Source: Salinivirgaceae bacterium | Lineage (GTDB): Bacteria; Bacteroidota; Bacteroidia; Bacteroidales; SZUA-534 | Length of the DNA: 43,021 bases | Assembly (NCBI GenBank): GCA_017527435.1 | Contig: JAFXQB010000014.1 | Location: forward strand, 1-43,021 | Reading direction: 5' to 3' | In this document: piece after piece, positions 1 through 8,198 of the stretch | Layout of the letters: each line of letters begins with the position of its first letter | Numbering within the stretch: the first letter of the stretch is position 1 | Program-made: the position numbers and the translations under genes | The notes under the pieces: model-generated | Database searches by the model: none | The model's input: only the letters and a program-made list of their open reading frames with translations | Told to the model about the DNA's origin: nothing

Positions 1-280
1 AGAGAAGTATGATGCAAAGCCTACATACAAGAAGTTCCTTGGCTATCGTCCAGGCGTGGCAGTCGTCGGAGACTTGATTGTCGGCATAGAGAACAGTGAC
101 GGCAACACAAACGTGCGTTTCCACCAGAAGGACACGCTGAAGAGGTTCTTTGAAAGGTTTGAACAGAACAAGCTTATTATCAACCGTTTCAGAGCTGATT
201 GCGGCTCGTGTTCTGAAGAGATAGTGGAAGAGATTGCTAAACACTGCAAGACCTTCTATATCCGTGCCAACCGATGCAGT
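1..280 (+). mobile_element. IS1380-type insertion sequence remnant
   Basis: Only the interior of the element lies in the window: the 5' part is off the left edge, and the 3' part is missing because flavodoxin coding sequence begins at about 265-285. No terminal inverted repeat is visible on the right, so this looks like an IS with an adjacent deletion rather than a clean insertion. The family call rests on the encoded motif RADCGS followed by FYIRAN, typical of Bacteroidetes IS1380 transposases. Confidence 0.65.
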
Positions 281-313
281 TCGTCAACAATCGACCGCAC
301 ATTGCCCGTGTAA
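2..313 (+). pseudogene. IS1380-family transposase, fragment
   Basis: The frame is open from the window edge and encodes the middle of a DDE transposase: VVGDLIVGIENSDGN, then FRADCGSCS (the region of the second catalytic Asp) and FYIRANRCSS. The last 10-12 codons (STIDRTLPV) are read out of frame from the neighbouring flavodoxin gene on the other strand, so the real protein is cut off there. The missing C-terminal part carries the last catalytic Glu, so this copy should be inactive. The family is inferred from remembered motifs. Confidence 0.7.
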
Positions 314-423
314 CTGTAGTAGGCCACAAGGGTGCGGTTTTGTGCGGACTCGGCAAAAACACTGTTATCGTCTGAGCAGCAAATAAATAGTGCGGCCAAC
401 AGAAGTGTAATTATGCGTTTCAT
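256..423 (-). pseudogene. Flavodoxin lipoprotein, N-terminal fragment cut by IS
   Basis: A 55-codon frame starts MKRIITLLLAALFICCSDD, a lipoprotein signal with the Cys at about 15-16. It continues into TLVAYYSYTGNVRSIVDEL, the first strand and FMN phosphate-binding loop (SYTGN) of a flavodoxin. It then runs into IS1380 sequence read backwards and stops, leaving under a third of a normal flavodoxin (about 150-170 residues). It lies 25 nt downstream of the aldo/keto reductase on the same strand, so it was probably the last gene of an AraC / aldo-keto reductase / flavodoxin operon. No FMN protein can be made from it. Confidence 0.75.
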
Positions 424-448
424 ATCATTTTATGTTGAGAGATTCGGT

Positions 449-1414
449 TTACCAGTTTTCGTAACGCCGACCAGTGTTGAGTGCGGCAATGCGGCGCATT
501 TCGGCCTCAGAAAGTTCGAAATTCCAGATGTCGAAGTTTTCAGCAATATGCAGACTGTTGCCGCTGCCAGGAATCGCTATGTAGCCCGACTGCAGATGCC
601 AGCGTACAAGCACCTGTGCGGCGGTTTTGTTATGCGCTGCGGCAATTTCAAGAATCACGGGATTGCCGAAGTGGTCGCCAGTGTGTCCGCGTCCACCGAA
701 CGGATAATAACTTTCGACATAGATATTACGCGCTGCAAGACAGTCTCTTAGCGTATTATTTTGATAGAAAATGTGGTTCTCGTTCTGGACAACCGCAGGG
801 GGGATTTCGTAGCCGTCGATAAACTTTTCAACGTCTTTTTCGGTGTAATAGTTAGAGATACCTATCGACCGTATCTTACCGTCTTTAACCGCTTGAACCA
901 TAGCCTTGTAAACAGCGTCGTCCTCTTTTGCGCTGCCGTGCTGGTGCAGAAGGCAAAGGTCGATGTAGGTGGTTTGCAGTTTTTGCAGCGAGTTGTCGAT
1001 GTCAGCGGCAGGATTGCTCGTCCAAGGCACAATCTTGGTGGTGATGAAAACCTCTTCGCGTGTGCAGATGCCTTCGTTCACGGCCTTCTTTACAGCGTTG
1101 CCCACTTCTTGTTCGTTGCCATAGTATTTGGCCGCGTCGATGAGCCGATACCCGCATTTTAATGCCTGATAAACAGCGGTTTCGCACGTTGCGCCAGTCA
1201 GCGTCCACGTGCCAAGCCCCAATGTGGGCATTTGGTAGCCAGAGTTGAGTTTCACGGTTTTTCTAACTTCAAAATTCGCTGTATCCATAGTACTTATGTT
1301 ATTGTTTTCTGGTGCTTCAGTTGCCTTATCTTCTGCGCACGATGTTTGAAAAAGCATAGTGCTGAATGTCAAGAATGTGAGTAGCGGTTTCATTTGTAAC
1401 CGATTTGATTTCAT
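449..1414 (-). CDS. Aldo/keto reductase, lipoprotein-type
   Basis: This NADPH-dependent carbonyl reductase of the AKR superfamily probably reduces aldehydes or ketones. From the chosen ATG (321 aa) a hydrophobic signal ends in FQTSC (Cys about 26), so it is probably exported and lipidated. The barrel starts near LNSGYQMPTLGLGTW. The catalytic tetrad is visible: Asp93 and Tyr98 in DAAKYYGNE, Lys127 in ITTKI, His157 in LLHQHG. The C-terminal IPGSGNSLHIAEN is the cofactor phosphate-binding region. An alternative start lies 21 nt downstream (position 1393). The gene begins 16 nt after the araC-type gene stop, so the two are probably co-transcribed. The substrate is unknown. Confidence 0.85.
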   Translation of the reverse strand: MKSNRLQMKPLLTFLTFSTMLFQTSCAEDKATEAPENNNISTMDTANFEVRKTVKLNSGYQMPTLGLGTWTLTGATCETAVYQALKCGYRLIDAAKYYGNEQEVGNAVKKAVNEGICTREEVFITTKIVPWTSNPAADIDNSLQKLQTTYIDLCLLHQHGSAKEDDAVYKAMVQAVKDGKIRSIGISNYYTEKDVEKFIDGYEIPPAVVQNENHIFYQNNTLRDCLAARNIYVESYYPFGGRGHTGDHFGNPVILEIAAAHNKTAAQVLVRWHLQSGYIAIPGSGNSLHIAENFDIWNFELSEAEMRRIAALNTGRRYENW

Positions 1415-1430
1415 TAAGATACATTCTGTT

Positions 1431-2318
1431 TTAAGCCGCGCGGTACTCGGTTGGCGTTTTGCCCGTTTTGCGCTTGAAGAACCGCACAAAATGCTGCGGA
1501 TAGCCGAAGCCCAGACGGTCGCTCACTTGCGCAATGGTAAGTGTCTGACTGTTAAGCAGTTCTTTGGCGCGGCGCACAATGTGGTCGGCAATGAAATCCT
1601 GCGCCGTGCGGCCCGTTTCAACCTTCACCAACTCACCGAAATAGCCCGCCGTCAGGTTGCATTTGTCGGCAAAATAGGCCACTGTCGGGATGCCTTCGGT
1701 TTCGGCCTTGTCGGTCAGATATTCGTCGAGCAGCGACTCAAACCGCTGCACCGTGGCGTGGTTGATTTCTTCGCGCGTAATGAACTGACGGTCGTAAAAC
1801 CTTAAGCAATAGTTCAATAGCAGTTCGATGTTCGACACAATCAACTCGCGCGAGTGCTTGTCGATGGCGTGCTGAAGTTCTTGCTGAATCATTGTGAGCA
1901 CGCTGCGGAAAATCTCGATTTCGCCCACCGAAAGATGCAGCGCTTCGTTGCTCGAGTACGAGAAGAACTCGTAGCGCGAAATCTGCCGCCCCAACTGCGT
2001 ACGAGCCAGAAAATCAGGATGGAAGAGCAGTGCCGTCCACTTCGGATTGGGCACTTCGGGGTTTGGCTCAACGCGGACGCTCTGCCCAGGCGCAAACGAT
2101 GTGACGGTCATTTCGTCGAAGTCGTATTTGGTGCGGCCGTACGAGAGTTTGCAGCCCTTGTTTTCCTTCAGAAACAAGGCATACACGCCGTAGTGCACCA
2201 CGCACTCTTCAATGGGCAACTGCTTGTCGTAGCGCACCACACTCACAAGCGGATGCAGCGTCTCGAATCCGTAAAAATCGTTGAACTGCTGAATTGTGTC
2301 GAAATGTATCTCGTTCAT
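1431..2318 (-). CDS. AraC-family transcriptional regulator
   Basis: A 295-residue DNA-binding regulator. The N-terminal part (about 20-160) looks like a cupin-type sensing domain. The C-terminal 100 residues form the double helix-turn-helix of the AraC family: VAYFADKCNLTAGYFGELVK, then LTIAQVSDRLGFGYPQHFVR, ending FKRKTGKTPTEYR. It is followed at once by the aldo/keto reductase and the broken flavodoxin, which are its likely targets; such clusters are common in Bacteroidetes and often respond to redox or electrophile stress. The inducer cannot be read from sequence. A TAnnTTTG promoter box lies 18 nt upstream of the start. Confidence 0.9.
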   Translation of the reverse strand: MNEIHFDTIQQFNDFYGFETLHPLVSVVRYDKQLPIEECVVHYGVYALFLKENKGCKLSYGRTKYDFDEMTVTSFAPGQSVRVEPNPEVPNPKWTALLFHPDFLARTQLGRQISRYEFFSYSSNEALHLSVGEIEIFRSVLTMIQQELQHAIDKHSRELIVSNIELLLNYCLRFYDRQFITREEINHATVQRFESLLDEYLTDKAETEGIPTVAYFADKCNLTAGYFGELVKVETGRTAQDFIADHIVRRAKELLNSQTLTIAQVSDRLGFGYPQHFVRFFKRKTGKTPTEYRAA

Positions 2319-2335
2319 TTTCTTTATCTTTTCGG

Positions 2336-2343
2336 CAAAGATA
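2336..2343 (-). promoter_or_regulatory. Bacteroidetes -7 box upstream of the araC-type gene
   Basis: On the minus strand the sequence is TATCTTTG, an exact match to the Bacteroidetes -7 consensus TAnnTTTG, placed 18-25 nt before the ATG at 2318. No good -33 TTTG at the usual spacing was seen. The short leader is A-rich, as usual in this phylum. Confidence 0.6.
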
Positions 2344-2462
2344 GCGAAAAGTCGCCAATTCGGTTGGTGTCTGCCTTTCGGAAATGATTACCTGAATTTG
2401 GGATTTTGGTCGTGAAGAAACTCGGCGCCGTTCCCGCACAAATCCCCACTTTCAATCCAGCA

Positions 2463-3365
2463 TTACCCTTCAATCCTTCCCGCAAGGTTGAACGCGTTGT
2501 TTTCCTTCAGCATATCGATGAACACTTCGGCCGATTTCTTCTGATAGGTGTTTTTCAGGTAGTGGTAGCAGCCGTCCATTCGGGCGTCGGGGTGGTTGAT
2601 GGGGATGGCCGCAAAAGCGTCGGCATTGCTCACCACTTCGCCCGACAGAATGGTGGCCAGGCGGCTGTTGCGCACAAGGCTCAGAATGCCGTGCAGGTTG
2701 TTCAACTCAAAGCGGATGTCGAGACTGATGTTGTGGGTTGAGAGCATTAAATCGAGCGCGTCGCGGGCTTGCAGACCTTTCGACGGCAGCGCCAGCGGAT
2801 ATTTCGGCAGACTGTCGAGTTCAATGCCGACGGCGCTGTCGGGGGCGTACCGACGGGCCATAATCAGGCTCAATCGGCCGTTGAACAGCGGGTGCGACAT
2901 TATCCGCTCGTCGGTGAGATACGACTTGTAGGCCAGTACAATATCCAATTCTCTGTTGGTCAGCATTTTGAGCAGTACTTCCTTCGACGAACTATGCATT
3001 AACAGTTTGATGTGCGGATAGCGCTTGTGGAATCCGAGCGCCGTTTTGTAGAGCAGTGGGTCGAACGAGTAGGTGGAACCCACGCGCAACTCGCCCGACA
3101 TAAGGTTTTGCGCGTCTTTAATCTTGTCGATGCCCGCCTGCGCGTCTTGCAGAATCTGCAGTGCGCAAGGCAGAAACTGCGTGCCGTAGTCGCTCAACTC
3201 AACGTGCCGAGTGTCGCGCGTAAGTAGTTCAACGCCAAGTTCTTCTTCCAGTTTCTGAATCTGCTGCGAGAGTGTGCTCTGCGTTATGAAAAGCGCCTTC
3301 GACGCTTCCGAGAAACTTTTGCGCCGACTCACTTCGGCAAAATATTTCAACTGCCGTAATTCCAT
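2463..3365 (-). CDS. LysR-family transcriptional regulator
   Basis: A 300-residue LysR-type regulator. The winged HTH spans about residues 1-60 (MELRQLKYFAEVSRRKSFSE, ALFITQSTLSQQIQKLEEEL). The effector-binding domain covers about 90-290. The length is normal for the family. It is divergent from the AspT-type transporter at 3488, and the 122-bp gap contains two palindromes with LysR T-N11-A character, so it probably controls that transporter/peptidase operon and itself. The ligand is not predictable, though an amino acid or peptide signal would fit the neighbours. Confidence 0.92.
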   Translation of the reverse strand: MELRQLKYFAEVSRRKSFSEASKALFITQSTLSQQIQKLEEELGVELLTRDTRHVELSDYGTQFLPCALQILQDAQAGIDKIKDAQNLMSGELRVGSTYSFDPLLYKTALGFHKRYPHIKLLMHSSSKEVLLKMLTNRELDIVLAYKSYLTDERIMSHPLFNGRLSLIMARRYAPDSAVGIELDSLPKYPLALPSKGLQARDALDLMLSTHNISLDIRFELNNLHGILSLVRNSRLATILSGEVVSNADAFAAIPINHPDARMDGCYHYLKNTYQKKSAEVFIDMLKENNAFNLAGRIEG

Positions 3366-3387
3366 ATCCTTCTGAATTTTACGTCGG

Positions 3388-3395
3388 CAAAAATA
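3388..3395 (-). promoter_or_regulatory. Bacteroidetes -7 box for the lysR-type gene
   Basis: On the minus strand the sequence is TATTTTTG, matching TAnnTTTG, 23-30 nt upstream of the LysR ATG at 3365. It lies next to the palindrome at 3400-3420, so a regulator bound there would overlap this promoter, consistent with autoregulation. Confidence 0.55.
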
Positions 3396-3399
3396 TTCA

Positions 3400-3450
3400 T
3401 TTATCGCGAAAATCGATAAATAATATCGCTAAAAACATTATTCTGCGATA
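3400..3450. promoter_or_regulatory. Twin palindromic operator between lysR and the transporter
   Basis: A perfect inverted repeat with arms TTTATCG (3400-3406) and CGATAAA (3414-3420) is spaced by 7 nt. A second, looser pair follows: TATCGC (3424-3429) and GCGATA (3445-3450). All four half-sites share a TATCG core. The first has the T-N11-A geometry of LysR-type sites. Two adjacent sites in a divergent gap are typical of recognition and activation sites of LysR regulators. Binding by the neighbouring LysR is inferred. Confidence 0.6.
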
Positions 3451-3471
3451 AAATAACATTCGCGGCGGCGG

Positions 3472-3479
3472 TACTTTTG
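3472..3479 (+). promoter_or_regulatory. Bacteroidetes -7 box before the transporter gene
   Basis: TACTTTTG matches TAnnTTTG exactly, 8 nt before the ATG at 3488. Transcription from here would give an almost leaderless mRNA, which is unusual. Confidence 0.45.
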
Positions 3480-3487
3480 CGGCCGTT

Positions 3488-5173
3488 ATGATGAATTTGA
3501 TTGCACAAAACAGTACGGCAAGCGCCATTTTCATTCTGTCGCTTGTGATTGCGTCGGGGCTTTATCTCGGACGCTTTAAGGTGAAGGGCGTGTCGCTCGG
3601 CACCACGTGGATTTTGTTTGTCGGCATTGCGCTTGGCCACTTCGGCCTGCGCATTCCGCCGCAGATTCTGTCGCTTTTCAAAGATTTCGGCCTGATACTC
3701 TTTGTTTTCGCAATCGGCCTGCAGGTGGGGCCAGGCTTCTTCCGCTCGTTCCGCAAAGACGGCCTTCCGATGAACCTGATGGCCATTGCGCTTGTGGTTT
3801 TGGCCGTGGTTACAACCTACATAATTCATTTGGTATCGGGCGAAAGGCTTGATATTCTGACAGGTGTGATGTCGGCGGCCGTGACCAACACGCCAGGGCT
3901 TGGCGCGGCGCAGCAGATGATTGCCGACGCCACAATGGCCGATGGCGGCACGGTTGAGCAGGCTTCGCAAGCGTCGTCGGCATTGGCTTCAGCCTATGCG
4001 GTGGCCTATCCGCTTGGCGTTTTGGGCGCAATTTTTCTGATTATCGCCTTGCGCGCAATTTTTCGGGTCGATTTGAAGCACGAGCGCGACTCGTCGGCAA
4101 CCGAAGAGAGCGGCGAGTCGAGCGCCTACCGTCTGGCGTGCGTGGTCGAGAACCCAGCCATTTTCGGCAAGACGCTGCACGACGTGATTGGCGAGAGCAA
4201 CAACGAGCACCTTGTGGTGTCGCGTGTGATGCGGGGCGGAAAAGTGTCGCCTGCCGATTTGGACACACCACTCAACGAAGGTGATAAACTGTTGATTGTC
4301 ACCGATATTCAGCACAAGGATATGGTAAAAATCCTGTTCGGCAACGAGATTCAGGTGGATATGAAAGAGTGGCAGCAGCCAGGCTGCAAACTGGTGTCGA
4401 AGCGGCTGTCGATAACGCAGTCGAGCATTACGGGCAAAAGCCTTCGCAAACTCAATATCCGCCAGCGCTACGGCGTCACCGTCACCCGCATTCTGCGCTC
4501 AAGCGTCGACCTTCAGGCCGATGCCGACCTGATTCTGCAAGTTGGCGACAGCATTCAGGTGGTGGGCAGCGAAGACGGCATAAACCAACTCGCGCAGTTG
4601 GTGGGCAACAAGCCCGAATCGCTTCACAGGCCTAATCTGGTGCCCATTTTCTTTGGCATTGCAATCGGTGTTGTGGTGGGAATGATTCCGCTGCGCTTTC
4701 CGTCGATGCCGCAGCCGCTCAAACTTGGCATAGCGGGCGGTCCGCTCATTATCGCCATTCTGCTGGGCTACTTCGGGCCGAAACTGCGCATTACAACCTA
4801 CACCGCGCTCTCGGCCAACCTGATGATTCGCGAGATTGGCATATCGCTCTTTATGGCGGCCGTGGGGCTTGGCGCGGGCGAGAATTTTGTCAGTTGCCTG
4901 ATGAACGGCGGTTTCGCCTGGATTGGCTACGGCGCAATCATTACGCTTGTGCCGATGACCATTGTGGCGCTCATTGCCCGTATATTCCTTAAAATGAACT
5001 TTTTCAAGATATGCGGTCTGCTTTCGGGCGGCACCACCGACCCCGCGCTGCTCTCATTTTCAGAGCAGATGTTCGAGAGTGGCCGCATTGCGGTAAACTA
5101 CGCCACCGTTTACCCGCTCACAATGTTTCTTCGAGTGGTGGCGGCACAAATTCTGATAATGTTAATTCTTTAA
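3488..5173 (+). CDS. AspT/YidE/YbjL-type transporter with two TrkA_C domains
   Basis: A 561-residue inner-membrane protein of the aspartate:alanine exchanger (AAEx) family. Layout: five or six membrane helices (about 8-190) with the duplication-domain motif TNTPGLGAAQQM, then two cytoplasmic RCK_C/TrkA_C regulatory domains (about 205-280 and 295-370), then a second membrane half (about 385-560) with the mirrored motif GGTTDPALLSF. The internal repeat is the family hallmark. Members exchange small carboxylates or amino acids; the substrate here is unknown. The next gene starts 2 nt after the stop and encodes a peptidase-like lipoprotein, so the pair may deal with peptide-derived amino acids. 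A second ATG at 3491 is equally possible. Confidence 0.88.
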   Translation: MMNLIAQNSTASAIFILSLVIASGLYLGRFKVKGVSLGTTWILFVGIALGHFGLRIPPQILSLFKDFGLILFVFAIGLQVGPGFFRSFRKDGLPMNLMAIALVVLAVVTTYIIHLVSGERLDILTGVMSAAVTNTPGLGAAQQMIADATMADGGTVEQASQASSALASAYAVAYPLGVLGAIFLIIALRAIFRVDLKHERDSSATEESGESSAYRLACVVENPAIFGKTLHDVIGESNNEHLVVSRVMRGGKVSPADLDTPLNEGDKLLIVTDIQHKDMVKILFGNEIQVDMKEWQQPGCKLVSKRLSITQSSITGKSLRKLNIRQRYGVTVTRILRSSVDLQADADLILQVGDSIQVVGSEDGINQLAQLVGNKPESLHRPNLVPIFFGIAIGVVVGMIPLRFPSMPQPLKLGIAGGPLIIAILLGYFGPKLRITTYTALSANLMIREIGISLFMAAVGLGAGENFVSCLMNGGFAWIGYGAIITLVPMTIVALIARIFLKMNFFKICGLLSGGTTDPALLSFSEQMFESGRIAVNYATVYPLTMFLRVVAAQILIMLIL

Positions 5174-5175
5174 AT

Positions 5176-6777
5176 ATGAAAAAGATAGTTATTTTGGCCG
5201 CTGCGGCTGTGATGCTGACGACGGCTTGCGAACAGAAAAAGTCGCAGTTTGCGAAAAAGACCGAACAATATGCCGTGGTTGACATTCAGGCACCCGATTT
5301 GAGCGGAATTTCCGACAACGGCAAGGAAGTACTGAACCTGTACCGCTTTGCCGCCGATGAGGTTGACGCCATTTATTGGGAACAGTATTTTGGTGACAAA
5401 CAGCAGTTTATCAACAGCATTGCCGATGCCGACGCAAAAGCCTACGCCCTGATAAACTACGGTCCGTGGGACCGCATTTCGGGCGAGCCGTTTGTCGATG
5501 GATACAGCAAGCGTCAGCCTGGCGCCAACTTCTATCCAGCCGATATGACCGCCGACGAGTTCCGCCAGTTCGGCAATCCCGACAAGGAAAGCCCCTACAC
5601 GCTCATTCGCCGCAAGGCCGACGGACAACTTGAAGCTGTTTGGTACCACGATGCCTATAAAACGCATATCGATAAGATTGCCAACTACTTAACCGCCGCA
5701 GCCGACATTACCATAAAGCCGAGCGTGAAAAAATATCTTCAGGCCAAAGCCGACGCGCTGCGCACCGACAACTATTACGAGAGCAGCATTGCCTGGCTCG
5801 ATATGACCGACAGCAAGATGGACATTGTTATCGGCCCCAACGAGAGCACCGACGACCAACTTCTGGGCAAAAAACGCTCGTATGAGGCCTACGTGATGCT
5901 GAAAAACGAAGCGCAGACCGACAAGATGCAGCAGTTCGCCGCCCGTCTTGGCGAGTTTCAGGCCGACCTTCCGTGCGCCGACGAGTACAAGCAGTTCCAG
6001 CCTGGCACTGGGTCGAACATTTTCTCGTACGATGCAATCTACTACGCTGGCAAGGCCAACGCGGGCGTCAAGGTTATTGCGCTCAACCTACCGTTTGATA
6101 CTGATGTTCAGCGCGATAAGGGAACCCGCACCATATTGTTCGAGAACATTATCCGCAACAAGTTCAACTACATTGTGGCGCCCACTGGAAATCTGCTTTT
6201 AGACGCTGATTATAAGGAACATATCTCGCAAGAAGCCTTTTTCTGGAACATTGCTTTCCGCGAGATAGCCCACGGCCTTGGCGTGAAGAAAACCGTCACC
6301 GACGGCACCGATGTTCAGTCGGCACTTGCCGCCAATGCGCCTGTGCTTGAGGAAGTTAAGGCGAACGTGGTGGGCGTTTACCTTGTCGGCACGCTGCAAA
6401 AGCACTTCGATTTGCCCAACATTTTCACCAAAGAGGACGCGCTCGCAACCTTCTTCGCTTCGACAATCCGCTCTGAACGCTACGGCGAAGGCTCAACTCT
6501 GGGACGCGCCAATATAATGATTTACAACTATTTGAAAGATAACGCCGCGTTCCACCGTTCGGTCAGCGGAACCTACACAATCGACTTTGCAAAGATGGAA
6601 AGCGCTCTGGCAGGACTGGCTGCGCAGATTTTAGAGATTCAGGCCACTGGCAACTTGCAGAAAGCCAACGAGTTTGTGGCAAAATACTCAAAACCCGACG
6701 ATAATCTGACAGCCGACATTAAGAATCTGCGGTTAGAGAATATTCCCGTCGATATTCAGTTGAATTTCAAGAAGTAA
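5176..6777 (+). CDS. Peptidase M49-like lipoprotein with altered zinc motif
   Basis: A 533-residue lipoprotein (signal MKKIVILAAAAVMLTTAC). It resembles the shorter Bacteroidetes homologues of dipeptidyl peptidase III (family M49). Where zinc enzymes read H-E-x-x-(x)-H, this protein has R362-E363-I-A-H366 in the context AFREIAHGLGVKK, so the first metal-binding His is Arg. The second motif, usually EExxAE/D, reads E392-E393-V-K-A-N. Two key positions therefore differ, and the protein may be a pseudoenzyme, perhaps a binding protein. It is translationally coupled to the AspT-like transporter (2-nt gap). The family call is moderate; the Arg itself is read directly from the codon cgc at 6259-6261. 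Confidence 0.7.
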   Translation: MKKIVILAAAAVMLTTACEQKKSQFAKKTEQYAVVDIQAPDLSGISDNGKEVLNLYRFAADEVDAIYWEQYFGDKQQFINSIADADAKAYALINYGPWDRISGEPFVDGYSKRQPGANFYPADMTADEFRQFGNPDKESPYTLIRRKADGQLEAVWYHDAYKTHIDKIANYLTAAADITIKPSVKKYLQAKADALRTDNYYESSIAWLDMTDSKMDIVIGPNESTDDQLLGKKRSYEAYVMLKNEAQTDKMQQFAARLGEFQADLPCADEYKQFQPGTGSNIFSYDAIYYAGKANAGVKVIALNLPFDTDVQRDKGTRTILFENIIRNKFNYIVAPTGNLLLDADYKEHISQEAFFWNIAFREIAHGLGVKKTVTDGTDVQSALAANAPVLEEVKANVVGVYLVGTLQKHFDLPNIFTKEDALATFFASTIRSERYGEGSTLGRANIMIYNYLKDNAAFHRSVSGTYTIDFAKMESALAGLAAQILEIQATGNLQKANEFVAKYSKPDDNLTADIKNLRLENIPVDIQLNFKK

Positions 6778-6851
6778 TACACGTTTTTTCTGATAATGGT
6801 CTGGCGCTTGTACAACCCAGTTTTTCGACGATAAATCAGCACCAGACAAGG

Positions 6852-6880
6852 CAAAAGGGGGCACCGAGTGTTCCCTTTTG
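6852..6880 (+). terminator. Intrinsic terminator-like hairpin
   Basis: CAAAAGGG (6852-6859) pairs with CCCTTTTG (6873-6880) and is followed by TTGATTTTAT. It lies 75 nt after the peptidase-like gene and could end the transporter operon. The trailing T-tract is weak. Confidence 0.5.
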
Positions 6881-6913
6881 TTGATTTTATCCCCCGCAAC
6901 CGCCACCCCGCAC

Positions 6914-6996
6914 CCGCACAAATCCCCACTAATTGGGATTGCCCGATACGTGTTTTCGGCTGATTTTTGTGGCACCGAAAAACGTACAGCGTTCAG
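6914..6996 (+). repeat. Intergenic repeat, copy 1 (about 83 bp)
   Basis: This segment (cgcacaaatccccactaat to gtacagcgttcag) reappears at 11243-11332 with scattered differences. Both copies hold an inverted repeat AATCCC/GGGATT around CTAAT and end in aaaaacgtacagcgttcag a few bases before a possible start region. A shorter piece, about 18 nt (cccgcacaaatccccact), also occurs near 2433-2450. It lies just upstream of the TetR-type gene. Confidence 0.65.
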
Positions 6997-6998
6997 AA

Positions 6999-7613
6999 AT
7001 GCAAACCAAAAAGGACGACATAGAGCAACAGATTGCAAAGGCGGCAAAGGCGATTTTCCTGAAAAAGGGCTTCGCGCAGACGTCGATGCGCGAGATTGCC
7101 GAAAAGGCGGGCGTGGGGTTGAGCAACATTTACAACTATTATGCTGGTAAAGACGACCTTTTCCGCGCCATTGTGGCGCCGCTGACGGGCGAGTTCAAGC
7201 ACATTCTGGCGGCCTACCACAATCCGCAGCGCATTGACATTACAAAACAGTGGATGCCCGAAATGACCGAAAAAACAGCCGCCGAATACAATCAGATAAT
7301 GCTGAAATACAGAGATTTGCTCACGCTGCTGCTGTTCAAGTCGGCGGGCTCGTCGCTGGCGCGGTTCAAAGAAGATTTCACCGACGAGGCTACAGGCTTG
7401 ATGCTCAACTATATGGACGCGATGAAGCAAAAATACCCCGCACTGAAATGGGACTTTTCGCCGTTCTTCATTCACATAAACACCGTGCAGATGTTCGCCG
7501 TGCTCGAGGAAATCATTATGCACAAGGTGAAAGCCGACGAGGCCGAACGGATTTTCCTGGAATACGTCGATTACCACAACAACGGCTGGAAACAGTTGAT
7601 TTACAACGGTTAA
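6999..7613 (+). CDS. TetR-family transcriptional regulator
   Basis: A 204-residue TetR regulator. The N-terminal HTH (about 8-55) is clear: AIFLKKGFAQTSMREIAEKA, then VGLSNIYNYYAGKDDLF. The ligand-binding helical domain has no recognisable specificity. The ATG at 6999 is preferred over upstream alternatives because the HTH begins at the normal distance from it. It stands alone: no pump or enzyme gene follows on the same strand, which is unusual for TetR regulators, so its target is probably elsewhere or lost. A strong inverted repeat 20 nt downstream probably ends the transcript. Confidence 0.9.
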   Translation: MQTKKDDIEQQIAKAAKAIFLKKGFAQTSMREIAEKAGVGLSNIYNYYAGKDDLFRAIVAPLTGEFKHILAAYHNPQRIDITKQWMPEMTEKTAAEYNQIMLKYRDLLTLLLFKSAGSSLARFKEDFTDEATGLMLNYMDAMKQKYPALKWDFSPFFIHINTVQMFAVLEEIIMHKVKADEAERIFLEYVDYHNNGWKQLIYNG

Positions 7614-7632
7614 ATTCTTACGGTTGCCATAA

Positions 7633-7676
7633 AAATCTCAAAACTGCGGAACTTTTCAGGCAGATTTTTGAGATTT
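7633..7676 (+). terminator. Terminator-like inverted repeat after the tetR-type gene
   Basis: AAATCTCAAAA (7633-7643) pairs with TTTTGAGATTT (7666-7676). The arms are A/T-rich and the loop about 22 nt. It lies 20-63 nt after the TetR stop. Confidence 0.45.
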
Positions 7677-8040
7677 CTGCGGAATTTTTACCGCAATTTT
7701 TCAAGAAAATTGCTACAAGTTTCAGGCAATTTTTTGAATTTTCTGCTGGATAAACACCGCAATTTACTGATGGGGATGTTCGGTTTTGTCACTACCTATT
7801 TTTCACCCACACCATTCTTCCAACTTTTCCCTATCTAATTTTGAACAATCATTTTGCTGAAATTTTTCTTTCCAATTACATTTTTCATTTTTACATTTGA
7901 CAAATCTATGTGTGTTTGCGCGTAGGTGGACATATTGAAGACGTTTACAGACGTTTTCCTTTGGCGCTTCAGAATCTCGCAAATTTTGAGCCAACTGTCA
8001 GAGAGAAAGCAATGTGAATGCCTATATTGGTATATATTGA
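7677..8040. other. Non-coding stretch, A/T-rich
   Basis: No convincing gene is present here. A 63-codon minus-strand frame (7803-7994, with CKNEKCNWKEKF) has a non-ATG start and no recognised domain, and could be a decayed small gene. The base composition drops to A/T-rich here and stays so until about 11.1 kb, marking the start of a probably acquired segment. Confidence 0.4.
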
Positions 8041-8045
8041 TTTGA

Positions 8046-8154
8046 CAATCAACGTATTCTTATGTGGGTTTTCGCGTTGCTCAATCTTACAGTTGGAGGC
8101 AATGCGAGAGCCCTGAAGCGTGGGAGAGAGTAACAGATTCCCACGTTTTTTTTT
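8046..8154 (+). ncRNA. Possible small RNA ending in a strong terminator
   Basis: The end is clear: CGTGGGA (8119-8125) pairs with TCCCACG (8139-8145), followed by nine T. No gene precedes it on this strand, so the terminator must serve a short transcript. The start is a guess from a near-consensus -7 box TTGATTTG close to 8040. Internal GC-rich stems (GCAATGCGAGAGC) suggest structure. It could instead be a leader/attenuator for the secreted-protein gene at 8199. Confidence 0.4.
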
Positions 8155-8198
8155 GCCCTTGGCGTGGCGGGTCTTTAACAAAAGGGCTGCTGAACGCT

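Noticed and set aside
3401..3970. 189-codon minus-strand frame across the lysR/transporter gap
   Set aside because: It covers the promoter region and the transporter N-terminus; low-complexity basic composition typical of shadows.
7803..7994. 63-codon minus-strand frame with CKNEKCNW
   Set aside because: Non-ATG start, isolated and without a family; mentioned only as a possible decayed gene.
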